This document shows positions 1 to 6,621 of a stretch of 8,353 bases of DNA, one piece after another; within the stretch, counting starts at the first letter, position 1, and every line of letters starts with the position of its first letter. A program made the translations under genes and the position numbers. The notes beneath the pieces are model-generated. The model had not been told where the DNA came from. It worked only from the letters and a program-made list of their open reading frames with translations, and did no database searches. This DNA comes from Victivallales bacterium (GTDB taxonomy: Bacteria > Verrucomicrobiota > Lentisphaeria > Victivallales > JAUVCU01), in NCBI GenBank assembly GCA_029934175.1, contig JAOZMT010000076.1, forward strand, positions 1 through 8,353. Direction: 5' to 3'.

Positions 1-150
1 GGCGTTGTTCTTTACGCCGTCCAAAACAAAAAAATTATTGAGAAAAATTAAGCAGTATAATTATTTTTTTATTTTTAATCATTCTGCCTCTTATTAATTT
101 TGAATTAATTCAAATTCTCTCATTTCACTAATTTTATATTTTACCTAATA

Positions 151-318
151 TTTATACTGCAAACGGCTAAAAAACAAACTTCCTGAAAGCGCAAACAACA
201 GCTCTTTTTAATTTTATAAATAATTGGTTACTTCTAGTAGCCAAGAATTTATAAAATCAAAAATAGCAATTGTTATCATCTTTCAAAAAGTATATTTTTC
301 AACCGTTCACAGTATAAA
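151..318 (-). repeat. 168-bp fold-back (MITE-like or structured RNA) element
   Basis: Positions 151-318 form one long inverted repeat, read by direct base pairing. The ends are perfect 9-mers (TTTATACTG at 151-159, CAGTATAAA at 310-318). The outer arm pairs 151-189 with 280-318 (31 of 39 Watson-Crick). After a small internal loop, 194-231 pairs with 237-274 (31 of 38), closing on the 5-base loop TTCTA at 232-236. Seven of the eight outer-arm exceptions are C-A or A-C on the + strand, so they become G-U in a minus-strand RNA; the eighth is A-A. That is why strand is given as minus. TA dinucleotides at 155-156 and 313-314 flank a CTG...CAG core, which would fit a non-autonomous element with TA target duplication (Tc1/mariner/IS630 type). 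This origin is inference. No protein is encoded. It could be a MITE, a hairpin ncRNA, or a MITE turned into either. Confidence 0.75.
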
Positions 319-380
319 ACCACGGATAAACGCAAATTACCACAGATAAAAAATAAAAAATCTGAGTTCATCTGTGGTTC
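317..380. repeat. Inverted repeat with ccacrgat arms
   Basis: The arm 317-336 pairs with 361-380 at 15 of 20 positions. A second, competing pairing is perfect over 9 bp (ACCACAGAT at 339-347 with ATCTGTGGT at 370-378). The left side also holds a near direct repeat (ACCACGGAT at 319-327 and ACCACAGAT at 339-347, 20 bp apart). I recall similar 'ccacrgat / atctgtggtt' sequences as common dispersed intergenic repeats in environmental genomes, often near small GxxExxY-type genes, but no such gene is visible here. The repeat abuts the fold-back element and shares two bases with it. Its function is unknown; it may be a decayed mobile repeat. Confidence 0.55.
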
Positions 381-450
381 AGTTAATTATTTACATCTTT
401 AATTCTTTTTAATTATTAAGGTTGTAATTAGAAAAAATATAAATAAAATA

Positions 451-479
451 AATCCTGAAAATCCTGTTATCCTGTCAAA
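451..479. repeat. ATCCTG short repeat block
   Basis: The hexamer ATCCTG occurs three times at 452, 461 and 469, ending in TCAAA. From memory, this 'aatcctg..atcctgt.atcctgtcaaa' phrase also recurs between genes in many environmental bacterial genomes, usually close to the 'atctgtggtt' type repeat, as it does here about 70 bp downstream. It has no coding potential. I read it as a piece of the same dispersed repeat family. Confidence 0.4.
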
Positions 480-821
480 TACATATTTTAAACAGGTTAA
501 ATTATTAAATTGTCAAAATTAAGAGGACAACTGTTTTTAAAGAGGATACCGATTCATCATAATATCAATAAGGAAATCACTCGTAAAAACCTTTTAAAAA
601 AATATTATAAATTGACATAACATTTAAGAATATTCTGGCTAAAAAAAGACATTAGTATATACAAATCTGAAGAGGTATTGCAAAAACTTATAAAAAAATA
701 CTTTATTTATTTATTAAAACTTGATTTTTAAGAAAAATATACTAAATTATAGTATTAATAAAAGGATGAAAATTCTAATATTAGACTATATTATGTTAAA
801 ATAAATAAAAATATCAAAAAC
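480..821 (+). other. AT-rich leader region upstream of tig, no gene seen
   Basis: This stretch is very AT-rich and holds no convincing ORF, tRNA or other RNA gene. The tig promoter should lie here because no gene precedes tig on the same strand inside the window. A perfect TTGACA is present at 612-617, but the nearest -10-like hexamer (TATTCT, 631-636) is only 13 bp away, so I do not call it. Weaker candidates occur nearer tig, such as TTGATT at 721-726 with TAAATT at 743-748 (16-bp spacing). The base composition makes such matches unreliable. Confidence 0.4.
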
Positions 822-835
822 AAAAAGGTATAAAA

Positions 836-2170
836 ATGAGTAAGAAATCAAAAGAAAAAATCGGGGTAGAAGTTATAGAAGAAGCGCCTTGTGTGAAAAA
901 AATCAACTTTACAATTGCTAAAGAAAATGTATTAAAAGAAACAAATAAACTGGCAAAGACTTTTGCTGGACAAGTAAATATTCCTGGTTTTAGAGTTGGG
1001 AATGCTCCTTTAGGATTAATTAAAAAAAAGTTTGCAAAAGAATTAAAACAAGAATTAATAAAAGAGTTTTTTAATAATGCCATTCAGGAAATGAATGATT
1101 TAAATTTCGATATTGTAGCACATGCAAAACCCGAAGAAGAGCCTCCAGAATTAGATTTAAATAAAGAATATGAATTTTCTTTCACTATTAATACAGCTCC
1201 TGAAATAGAAGATTTTTCTTACGATAAAATTAAACTTAATTCAGAAAAAATTGATATTAAAGATGATGTAGTAGAAAAAGAAATTCAATCTTATAGAGAA
1301 AACTATGGGAAATATGTTGATATAACTGAAGGAAAAGCTGAAGAAGGTGATATTCTGAAAGTTGCATATTCTTCAGATTTTGACATCCCTGAAGGTTCTG
1401 AAGATAAAATGTTAAAATCATTGGTTGAAACAGACAATAATTCTATTTGGTTAAATAAACAAGAGTTAATCCCTGGTATTACAGAATGTTTAACCGGCAG
1501 TGAAATTGGCAAAGAATATTCTTTGTCTGCAAAATTTCCTAAAGATTTTAGAGTTGAAGATTTATCTGAAAAAACTGTTGAATATAAAATAAAAGTTCTT
1601 TCTATACAAAGAAAGGCTTTAGCTGATGACGAAACTTTAATGAAATTAATGCAAGTTAAAACCATTGAAGATTTATCAGCACAAATCAAATCAGGAATGG
1701 AGGCAAATCAAAAGTCAATGCAACAACAAAAACTAGGAAAAGACGCATTGGAAAGCATTGTTAAAGATGTTAAAGATTTTAATATTCCACCTTTAGTAAT
1801 TGAGCAAGAAGCAAGTAAAATGCTTTATCAAACAAAAAATAAAATAACAAAAAAAGAAGAAGGTGATAAATTTATAAAAGAAGCAGATTCATTAATGGAA
1901 AAATATAAAGTAGATGTTCTTCCTAGATTAAAAGAAGTTTTTATTGTTAGAAAAATTGCTGAGCTAGAGGAATTAAATGTGACTGATGAAGAATTGCAAA
2001 AAAGTCTAGATGAATTCGCTAAATACTATGCTCCACAATCTAAAATTACTCCTAGTGAATTTAAACAACGCATTAAAAACAATGGTGGAGAAGAAGATAT
2101 AAGAATGGATCTTCTTCAAGGTAAAGTTATTGAATTGATACTAGATAAAGCAGATATTAAAGAAAAATAA
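836..2170 (+). CDS. tig: Trigger factor (ribosome-associated chaperone/PPIase)
   Basis: This 444-residue protein has the usual length and three-domain order of trigger factor. The N-terminal ribosome-binding domain spans about residues 1-125. It carries the signature GFRVGNAP at 51-58, where the family usually has GFRKGKxP: Phe-Arg is kept but the following Lys is Val. An FKBP-like peptidyl-prolyl isomerase domain lies at about 157-262, with the recognisable LIPGI segment and the FP.DF..E.L strand region. The helical C-terminal chaperone domain fills about 265-440. Trigger factor binds near the peptide exit tunnel (ribosomal protein uL23) and shields nascent chains. The start is supported by AAAAAGG at 821-827, eight bases before ATG. 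It is the first gene of a tight cluster with clpP and clpX, a common bacterial arrangement linking folding to degradation. Confidence 0.96.
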   Translation: MSKKSKEKIGVEVIEEAPCVKKINFTIAKENVLKETNKLAKTFAGQVNIPGFRVGNAPLGLIKKKFAKELKQELIKEFFNNAIQEMNDLNFDIVAHAKPEEEPPELDLNKEYEFSFTINTAPEIEDFSYDKIKLNSEKIDIKDDVVEKEIQSYRENYGKYVDITEGKAEEGDILKVAYSSDFDIPEGSEDKMLKSLVETDNNSIWLNKQELIPGITECLTGSEIGKEYSLSAKFPKDFRVEDLSEKTVEYKIKVLSIQRKALADDETLMKLMQVKTIEDLSAQIKSGMEANQKSMQQQKLGKDALESIVKDVKDFNIPPLVIEQEASKMLYQTKNKITKKEEGDKFIKEADSLMEKYKVDVLPRLKEVFIVRKIAELEELNVTDEELQKSLDEFAKYYAPQSKITPSEFKQRIKNNGGEEDIRMDLLQGKVIELILDKADIKEK

Positions 2171-2182
2171 AAGAGGTTTATT

Positions 2183-2782
2183 ATGGACAGTAAGAATATT
2201 TTAGTTCCTATGGTAATAGAACAAACAGGTAGTGGAGAGAGATCTTTTGATATTTATTCTAGGCTTTTAAAAGATAGAATTATTATTCTTGGATCAGGAG
2301 TAGACGATAATGTTGCAACACTAATTCAAGCACAATTACTTTTTTTACAAGCGGAAGATCCTAAAAAAGATATAGAATTTTATGTAAATAGCCCTGGGGG
2401 TTCTGTTACAGCTGGGCTTGCTATTTATGATACAATGCAAATGTTAAGTTGTGATATAAAAACTTATTGTATGGGACAAGCTGCAAGTATGGGGTCTATT
2501 TTGCTATGTGCGGGAACGAAGGGAAAACGCTATGCGTTACCAAATGCCAGAATTATGATACATCAACCTTGGGGCGGAACACAAGGAACTGCTGCAGATA
2601 TTCATATTCAAGCCAAAGAAATTTTAAGATTAAGAGAAAGTTTGAATGGAATATTGGCACATCATACAGGGAAAAAAATATCTGATATTGAAAAAGATAC
2701 AGAAAGAGATTTCTTTATGTCCTCAAAAGAGGCTGTTAAATATGGTTTAGTTGATCATGTGTTAACCGGAAACAAAAAATAA
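2183..2782 (+). CDS. clpP: ATP-dependent Clp protease proteolytic subunit ClpP
   Basis: This 199-residue protein is a serine peptidase of family S14. It assembles into a double-heptamer chamber that degrades substrates fed by ClpX or ClpA/ClpC partners in the cytoplasm. The full catalytic triad is visible: Ser102 in GQAASMGS, His127 in MIHQPWGG and Asp176 in ERDFFM. The oxyanion-side NSPGGSV loop is at 69-75. The N-terminus VIEQTGSGERSFDIYSRLL is the classic processed ClpP start, so a short propeptide (about 10 residues) may be removed; this is inference from the family. The gap after tig is 12 bp and holds AAGAGG, eight bases before ATG. It is not truncated and all key residues are present. 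The clpX gene follows after 13 bp, giving a complete ClpXP pair. Confidence 0.98.
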   Translation: MDSKNILVPMVIEQTGSGERSFDIYSRLLKDRIIILGSGVDDNVATLIQAQLLFLQAEDPKKDIEFYVNSPGGSVTAGLAIYDTMQMLSCDIKTYCMGQAASMGSILLCAGTKGKRYALPNARIMIHQPWGGTQGTAADIHIQAKEILRLRESLNGILAHHTGKKISDIEKDTERDFFMSSKEAVKYGLVDHVLTGNKK

Positions 2783-2795
2783 GAGGTTTTATACT

Positions 2796-4076
2796 ATGAT
2801 AGAAGAAGAAAAATGCTCATTTTGTGGCCGTTCTGGTAAAGATGTAGGTCAAATGATTACAGCTCCAGATGACTCAAATATATGTAAAAATTGTATTGAA
2901 ATTTGTTCTGGTTTATATGAAGAGGATATTCCTAAGGAAAGTGCTGAACTCAATATCCCAGATATTAATATTATGCCTCCCAAAAAGATTAAAGAGGAAT
3001 TAGATAAATATGTTATAGGTCAAGAACATGCTAAAAAAGTTTTATCTGTTGCAGTTCATAATCATTATAAAAGATTAAAAAATCAAAAGAGAATAATAAC
3101 TGATAAGAATTTCAAAGGTGTTGAATTAGATAAAAGTAATGTTCTTCTATTAGGTCCAACTGGATCAGGAAAAACTTTACTTGCACAAACATTGGCACGC
3201 GTATTAGATGTTCCTTTTTGTATATGTGATGCTACAACTGTGACAGAAGCTGGTTATGTTGGTGAGGATGTTGAAAATATAATATTAAACCTTGTGCGTG
3301 CTGCAGATTATGATCTAGAACGCGCACAAATAGGAATCATTTTTGTTGATGAAATAGATAAGATTGCATCAAGAACAGAAAATGTATCTATTACACGAGA
3401 TGTTTCAGGAGAGGGAGTTCAACAAGCTTTATTAAAAATTTTAGAAGGAACTGTTGCTAATATTCCTCCAAAAGGTGGAAGAAAACATCCAGACCAAGAA
3501 TATATCCATATTGACACAAAAAATATAATGTTTATCTGCGGAGGAGCATTTGTTGGTTTAGATAAAGTGGTTCAACGCAGAGTTGGAAAACAAGTGTTAG
3601 GATTTAAGAGATTTATTGAAGAAGAGAACACTAAAGTTTTAGATGAAGATGAGTTAAAAAGAGATGCTTTGTTAAAAACAGAACCAGAAGATTTAATAAA
3701 ATTTGGTTTAATTCCTGAATTTGTGGGTAGAATTCCTATATCAACTGCTTTAGAAAAATTGACTAAATCTGATTTAATTAAGATTTTAACTGAACCTAAA
3801 AATGCCATAACACTTCAATATCAAACTCTTTTAGGAATGGAAGATGTTGAATTGAAATTTGAAAAAGAAGCAATAGAGTCTATTGCAGAAAAAGCTGTGG
3901 AAAAAGGAACAGGAGCGCGTGGGTTACGATCTATTATAGAAGAAGTAATGTTACAAGTAATGTTTGATGTTCCTTCTGAAAAAAATGTGAAAGAATGTAT
4001 CATTACAGCTGAAACAATAAATGGAAAAGAACCAAAGTTAATTAAAAAAACTAAAAAGAAAGCTTCTAAAAAATAA
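2796..4076 (+). CDS. clpX: ClpX, ATPase and specificity subunit of ClpXP
   Basis: This 426-residue AAA+ unfoldase recognises tagged proteins and threads them into ClpP. The N-terminal zinc-binding domain has four Cys (7, 10, 30, 33; C-x2-C...C-x2-C). The AAA+ module shows Walker A GPTGSGKT (120-127), the pore loop GYVG (153-156), Walker B IIFVDE (181-186), the RKH pore loop (229-231), an arginine-finger segment PEFVGR (R312) and the sensor-2 motif GARGLR (R375). The ClpP-docking tripeptide, IGF in many ClpX proteins, reads LGF (268-270), a conservative variant. The C-terminus is a Lys-rich tail of about 15 residues. The ribosome binding site AAGAGG (2781-2786) overlaps the clpP stop codon, so translation is probably linked to clpP. 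Confidence 0.98.
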   Translation: MIEEEKCSFCGRSGKDVGQMITAPDDSNICKNCIEICSGLYEEDIPKESAELNIPDINIMPPKKIKEELDKYVIGQEHAKKVLSVAVHNHYKRLKNQKRIITDKNFKGVELDKSNVLLLGPTGSGKTLLAQTLARVLDVPFCICDATTVTEAGYVGEDVENIILNLVRAADYDLERAQIGIIFVDEIDKIASRTENVSITRDVSGEGVQQALLKILEGTVANIPPKGGRKHPDQEYIHIDTKNIMFICGGAFVGLDKVVQRRVGKQVLGFKRFIEEENTKVLDEDELKRDALLKTEPEDLIKFGLIPEFVGRIPISTALEKLTKSDLIKILTEPKNAITLQYQTLLGMEDVELKFEKEAIESIAEKAVEKGTGARGLRSIIEEVMLQVMFDVPSEKNVKECIITAETINGKEPKLIKKTKKKASKK

Positions 4077-4078
4077 AT

Positions 4079-4117
4079 AAAGGAGCAGGATATGAAAATA
4101 GATGAACTGCTGAAAAA
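4079..4117 (+). repeat. Direct repeat copy A (RBS and start of small ORF 1)
   Basis: This copy matches 4682-4717 at about 31-32 of 36 aligned positions, with one 3-bp gap that keeps frame. The shared part runs from AAAGGARCAGGATATGAAA into codons for MK(ID/S)ELLK and ends in CTGAAAAA. It covers the Shine-Dalgarno sequence and first codons of the first small ORF. It may be one flank of an inserted or duplicated segment. Confidence 0.55.
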
Positions 4118-4343
4118 AGTAACTACTAGAGATGAAGTGGATGAAATAATTATATCTAATGTAGGTAAAGAAATTGAGAAAAAAATTGATTTTTTATCAA
4201 ACTATATGAAAGTAAAAAAAATATCATCTTCTCACAAAAAAAACTCTGCAGAAATAATTAAAGAGCTTTATGAATCTCTTATAGAATGCTTCCTTGAAGG
4301 TGATTGGAAATATTTAAATGGTGTCCTTTATGGACAGAGATAG
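4092..4343 (+). CDS. Small hypothetical protein 1 of a three-frame overlapping cassette
   Basis: I do not recognise this 83-residue protein. It is rich in Lys, Glu and Ile and looks mostly helical, with no signal peptide, membrane segment or Cys cluster. The C-terminal part (about 53-75, EIIKELYESLIECFLEGDW) reads as an amphipathic helix. The start has a strong Shine-Dalgarno sequence (AGGAG, 4081-4085), and the gene begins 15 bp after clpX, so it is probably co-transcribed with it. The first residues (MKIDELLKK) and the upstream bases resemble those of the dehydrogenase gene about 600 bp downstream. The 3' end overlaps the next ORF in another frame. It may be an independent gene or the N-terminal part of a longer ancestral protein that has since been frameshifted. 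Confidence 0.65.
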   Translation: MKIDELLKKVTTRDEVDEIIISNVGKEIEKKIDFLSNYMKVKKISSSHKKNSAEIIKELYESLIECFLEGDWKYLNGVLYGQR

Positions 4344-4578
4344 TGTTTTTTCTAAATTTAACTTAATTAACCAAGAAGTTGTTTCTCAACATTTATCACA
4401 TTTTATTCGTGGTGTAGAGGAATTTTTTATAAAAAATAGAAAAGGACAATTTAAATACTTATTTAGAATTATATTGAAACCATCAACAACAATGAGCGAT
4501 AATGGTTGGACATTTCATTTTGATCATGGAGCTAATATTCGTTACTCATCAGAGAGTAAGGTTAATGTCAAAGATTAA
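4318..4578 (+). CDS. Small hypothetical protein 2, overlapping ORF 1
   Basis: This 86-residue protein (82 if translation starts at the ATG at 4330) is not recognised. It looks globular and soluble, with a central FKYLFRIIL strand-like stretch and an aromatic, His-rich GWTFHFDHG segment at about 62-70. The reading frame opens directly after an in-frame TAA at 4315-4317, so it cannot extend upstream without a frameshift. A GGA at 4306-4308 gives a weak Shine-Dalgarno sequence nine bases before the 4318 start; the 4330 start has none that is convincing. It overlaps ORF 1 by 26 bp, or by 14 bp from the later ATG, which fits translational coupling. A decayed or frameshifted single gene is the alternative. 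No long homopolymer lies in the overlap, so a simple sequencing slip is less likely. Confidence 0.55.
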   Translation: MVSFMDRDSVFSKFNLINQEVVSQHLSHFIRGVEEFFIKNRKGQFKYLFRIILKPSTTMSDNGWTFHFDHGANIRYSSESKVNVKD

Positions 4579-4669
4579 TAATTGCACACGAATAAGGTTT
4601 TATACAAATGAAGTAACACAATATAAGGACCTTGATGTCAAGATGCTTATTAACAAATTTTTATCTTAA
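4565..4669 (+). CDS. Possible 34-residue ORF 3 at the cassette end
   Basis: A short ORF (beginning MSKINNCTRIRFYT, ending MLINKFLS) starts 14 bp before the end of ORF 2, in the third frame. AAGG at 4558-4561 is only three bases from the ATG; AGAGAG at 4551-4556 is better spaced but weaker. It could be a separate micro-protein or the displaced C-terminus of an ancestral protein that once joined ORFs 1-3. It has no recognised motif. Its residue mix is protein-like but too short to judge, hence the low confidence. The frame stays open upstream of the ATG within ORF 2. Confidence 0.3.
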   Translation: MSKINNCTRIRFYTNEVTQYKDLDVKMLINKFLS

Positions 4670-4681
4670 AATAAATTAAAA

Positions 4682-4717
4682 AAAGGAACAGGATATGAAA
4701 TCAGAACTTCTGAAAAA
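4682..4717 (+). repeat. Direct repeat copy B (RBS and start of dehydrogenase)
   Basis: This is the second copy of the imperfect direct repeat described at 4079-4117. It includes the dehydrogenase Shine-Dalgarno sequence (AAAGGA, 4682-4687), the ATG at 4695 and its first seven or so codons (MKSELLK). Together the two copies bracket the three small ORFs. An exchange between them would remove the small ORFs and leave clpX followed directly by the dehydrogenase. Confidence 0.55.
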
Positions 4718-6005
4718 TATAAAAGAAAAAAAATCTAAGGTTGGAATTGTTGGATTAGGTTATGTAGGCTTACCTTTAGCAATTGAGTTTGTGAAAGAAA
4801 ATTTTTCTGTTATAGGTTTTGATGTTGATCAAACTAAAATTGATTTACTTTTAAAATCAGAAACTTATATTAAACATATCCCCAACAATTATTTAGAAGA
4901 AATAAATAAAACTGGTAAATTTGATGCAACTATTGATTTTGCGAAGAGTGCAGAATGTGATATTATAATCATTTGTGTTCCAACTCCTTTAAATGAATAT
5001 AGAGAGCCTGACATGAGTTATATTGTATCTACAGCAGAAATGCTTGCTCCTTATGTTAGAAAAGGACAATTATTCAGTCTTGAATCAACTACATATCCTG
5101 GAACAACAGAAGAAGTGATGCAACCAATTTTGGAACAAAAAACAGGTCTTATTGGTGGCGAAGATTTCTATATTTCATATTCTCCAGAAAGAGAAGATCC
5201 TAATAATAAGAATTTTTCAACATCAACTATTCCAAAAGTAGTTGGTGGTATAAATAAAGATAGTTTGGAAATAGCAACTGCTTTATATGATTCTGTTATT
5301 TGTAAAACTGTTCCAGTTTCTAGTGCAGCCACTGCTGAAGCAACAAAACTTATGGAGAATATTTTCCGTTCTGTTAATATAGCTTTAGTAAATGAATTGA
5401 AAGTTGTTTTTGAAAAAATGGGCATTGATATTTGGGAAGTAGTGGATGCTGCAAAAACAAAACCTTTTGGTTTTATGCCATTTTATCCTGGACCAGGACT
5501 CGGAGGACATTGTATCCCTATAGACCCATTCTATTTGACATGGAAAGCAAGAGAATATGATATTCCTACTAGGTTTATTGAATTGGCTGGTGAAATAAAT
5601 ACCAATATGCCATACCATGTTGTCATTAGAGCATTAGAAATAATGAATGATTTTGATATGAAAATGAAAGGTAGTAAAATTTTACTTGTAGGTTTGGCTT
5701 ATAAAAAGAATGTAGATGATGTTCGTGAGAGTCCAACATTTAAATTATGGGAACTTTTAGAAGAAAAAGGAGCGATAGTTTCCTATTACGATCCTTATTG
5801 TCCGAAAGTTCATGCAATGCGTGAATATCCACAATATTTAGATGTTAAGAGTATCTCAAAAGAAGATATAGCTAATTTTGAAACTGTTCTAATATCAACT
5901 GCTCATGATTGCGTTGATCACAATGAAATTGCGAAGAATGCAAAATTAGTAATAGATACTCGTAATGCAGTTAAAGGTAAATTCGAGAATGTAGTGAAGG
6001 TATAA
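4695..6005 (+). CDS. UDP-N-acetyl-sugar 6-dehydrogenase (WbpA/TviB-like)
   Basis: This 436-residue enzyme belongs to the UDP-glucose/GDP-mannose dehydrogenase family. It oxidises C6 of a UDP-sugar to the acid with two NAD+, in cytosolic precursor synthesis for surface polysaccharide. The N-terminal Rossmann motif is GLGYVG (20-25). CVPTPLNEYREPDMSY and GPGLGGHCIPIDPFYLTWKA resemble the WbpA/TviB group acting on UDP-GlcNAc, rather than Ugd for UDP-glucose; this assignment comes from remembered family patterns. The catalytic nucleophile is Cys273 in GGHCIPID. Lys218 and Asn222 in KLMEN are the active-site Lys and Asn. The C-terminal domain keeps the YKKNVDDVRESP segment. The length is typical and the gene is intact. 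No glycosyltransferases are nearby, so the polysaccharide cannot be named. The downstream rdgB start lies one base past its stop codon. Confidence 0.93.
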   Translation: MKSELLKNIKEKKSKVGIVGLGYVGLPLAIEFVKENFSVIGFDVDQTKIDLLLKSETYIKHIPNNYLEEINKTGKFDATIDFAKSAECDIIIICVPTPLNEYREPDMSYIVSTAEMLAPYVRKGQLFSLESTTYPGTTEEVMQPILEQKTGLIGGEDFYISYSPEREDPNNKNFSTSTIPKVVGGINKDSLEIATALYDSVICKTVPVSSAATAEATKLMENIFRSVNIALVNELKVVFEKMGIDIWEVVDAAKTKPFGFMPFYPGPGLGGHCIPIDPFYLTWKAREYDIPTRFIELAGEINTNMPYHVVIRALEIMNDFDMKMKGSKILLVGLAYKKNVDDVRESPTFKLWELLEEKGAIVSYYDPYCPKVHAMREYPQYLDVKSISKEDIANFETVLISTAHDCVDHNEIAKNAKLVIDTRNAVKGKFENVVKV

Positions 6006-6006
6006 A

Positions 6007-6621
6007 ATGATAGAAGTTGTAGCAGCCACAAGTAATAAACATAAATTAAAAGAATTTCGTGAATTATTTAAAGATTTAGATATTAAAATTCTTAGTCTAG
6101 ATGATGTTGGAGGAGCTCCAGAAGTAATAGAAGATGGTGATTCATTTGAAGCTAATTCTGGGAAAAAGGCACTTGAAGTATCAAATTATTTAAATATGCC
6201 TACATTTGCTGATGATTCTGGTATTGTCGTTGAAGCTTTAGATGGAAAACCTGGAATTTATTCTGCGAGGTATGCAGGAGAAAATGCGACCGATGCAGAA
6301 AATTTAGACAAGTTAATTTCAGATATGAAAGGTTGCACAAATCGCAATGCACGATTTGTATGTGTAATTTCAATTGCTATAAACGGTATTGTCGTTGCAT
6401 CATTTAAAGGTGAAGTTAAAGGAACTTTGACTAATGGAAAAAGCGGAGGGAATGGATTTGGCTATGACCCAATTTTTATTCCAGATGGCTATGACAAAAC
6501 TTTTGGAGATTTAGGAGAAGATATAAAAGCAAAAATTAGCCATAGAGCAAAAGCAGCCCAACAAGTTGTTGATTTTGTAGAAGAGGAAATGTCTGCCCTA
6601 GATGACTTAGATTTATTATGA
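6007..6621 (+). CDS. rdgB: RdgB/HAM1 non-canonical purine NTP pyrophosphatase
   Basis: This 204-residue protein hydrolyses dITP, ITP and XTP to the monophosphates plus pyrophosphate, keeping deaminated purines out of DNA and RNA. The visible motifs are in family order: the N-terminal ATSNKHKLKEF (7-17), the DGDSFEANSGKKA region (43-55), the catalytic FADDSG with Asp69/Asp70 (67-72), the PGIYSARYAG loop, GFGYDPIF (149-156) and the base-recognition SHRAKA (178-183). At 47-51 the common FxENA reads FEANS, so a usually conserved Glu is Ala although the Asn is kept. About ten acidic and hydrophobic residues extend past the usual end. The ribosome binding site AAGG (5997-6000) lies inside the end of the dehydrogenase gene, which indicates coupling. 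The stop overlaps the next start as ATGA. Confidence 0.96.
   Translation: MIEVVAATSNKHKLKEFRELFKDLDIKILSLDDVGGAPEVIEDGDSFEANSGKKALEVSNYLNMPTFADDSGIVVEALDGKPGIYSARYAGENATDAENLDKLISDMKGCTNRNARFVCVISIAINGIVVASFKGEVKGTLTNGKSGGNGFGYDPIFIPDGYDKTFGDLGEDIKAKISHRAKAAQQVVDFVEEEMSALDDLDLL

Noticed and set aside
1..51. Open frame ending in TAA at 49-51 (GVVLYAVQNKKIIEKN), perhaps the 3' end of a gene entering the window.
   Set aside because: Only 16 codons are visible and they match no family I know. GGCGT (1-5) and ACGCC (14-18) could equally form part of a hairpin, so a CDS cannot be supported.
52..160. GCAGTATAA (52-60) and TTATACTGC (152-160) as termini of a second 109-bp inverted-repeat element centred on the palindrome TTGAATTAATTCAA (100-113).
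   Set aside because: Only the outer 9 bp and the central palindrome pair well; the arms between match poorly for such AT-rich sequence.
490..536. AAACAG/CTGTTT and TTGTC/GACAA nested hairpin as a terminator or riboswitch.
   Set aside because: The stems are only 5-6 bp, separated by AT-rich loops, with no conserved riboswitch core.
612..636. Perfect TTGACA with TATTCT downstream as a sigma-70 promoter for tig.
   Set aside because: The spacing is 13 bp, well short of 16-18, and it lies about 200 bp from tig in very AT-rich DNA.
766..804. 12-codon leader peptide ORF (MKILILDYIMLK) upstream of tig.
   Set aside because: The AAAGG touches the ATG with no spacer, the product shows no attenuation-type residue run, and no terminator hairpin follows.
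814..1083. Minus-strand ORF of 89 codons over the tig start.
   Set aside because: It is antisense to the trigger factor coding sequence and its Phe/Ser-rich product is a typical shadow of an AT-rich gene. Other antisense ORFs over clpX, the dehydrogenase and the lectin gene were dismissed for the same reason.
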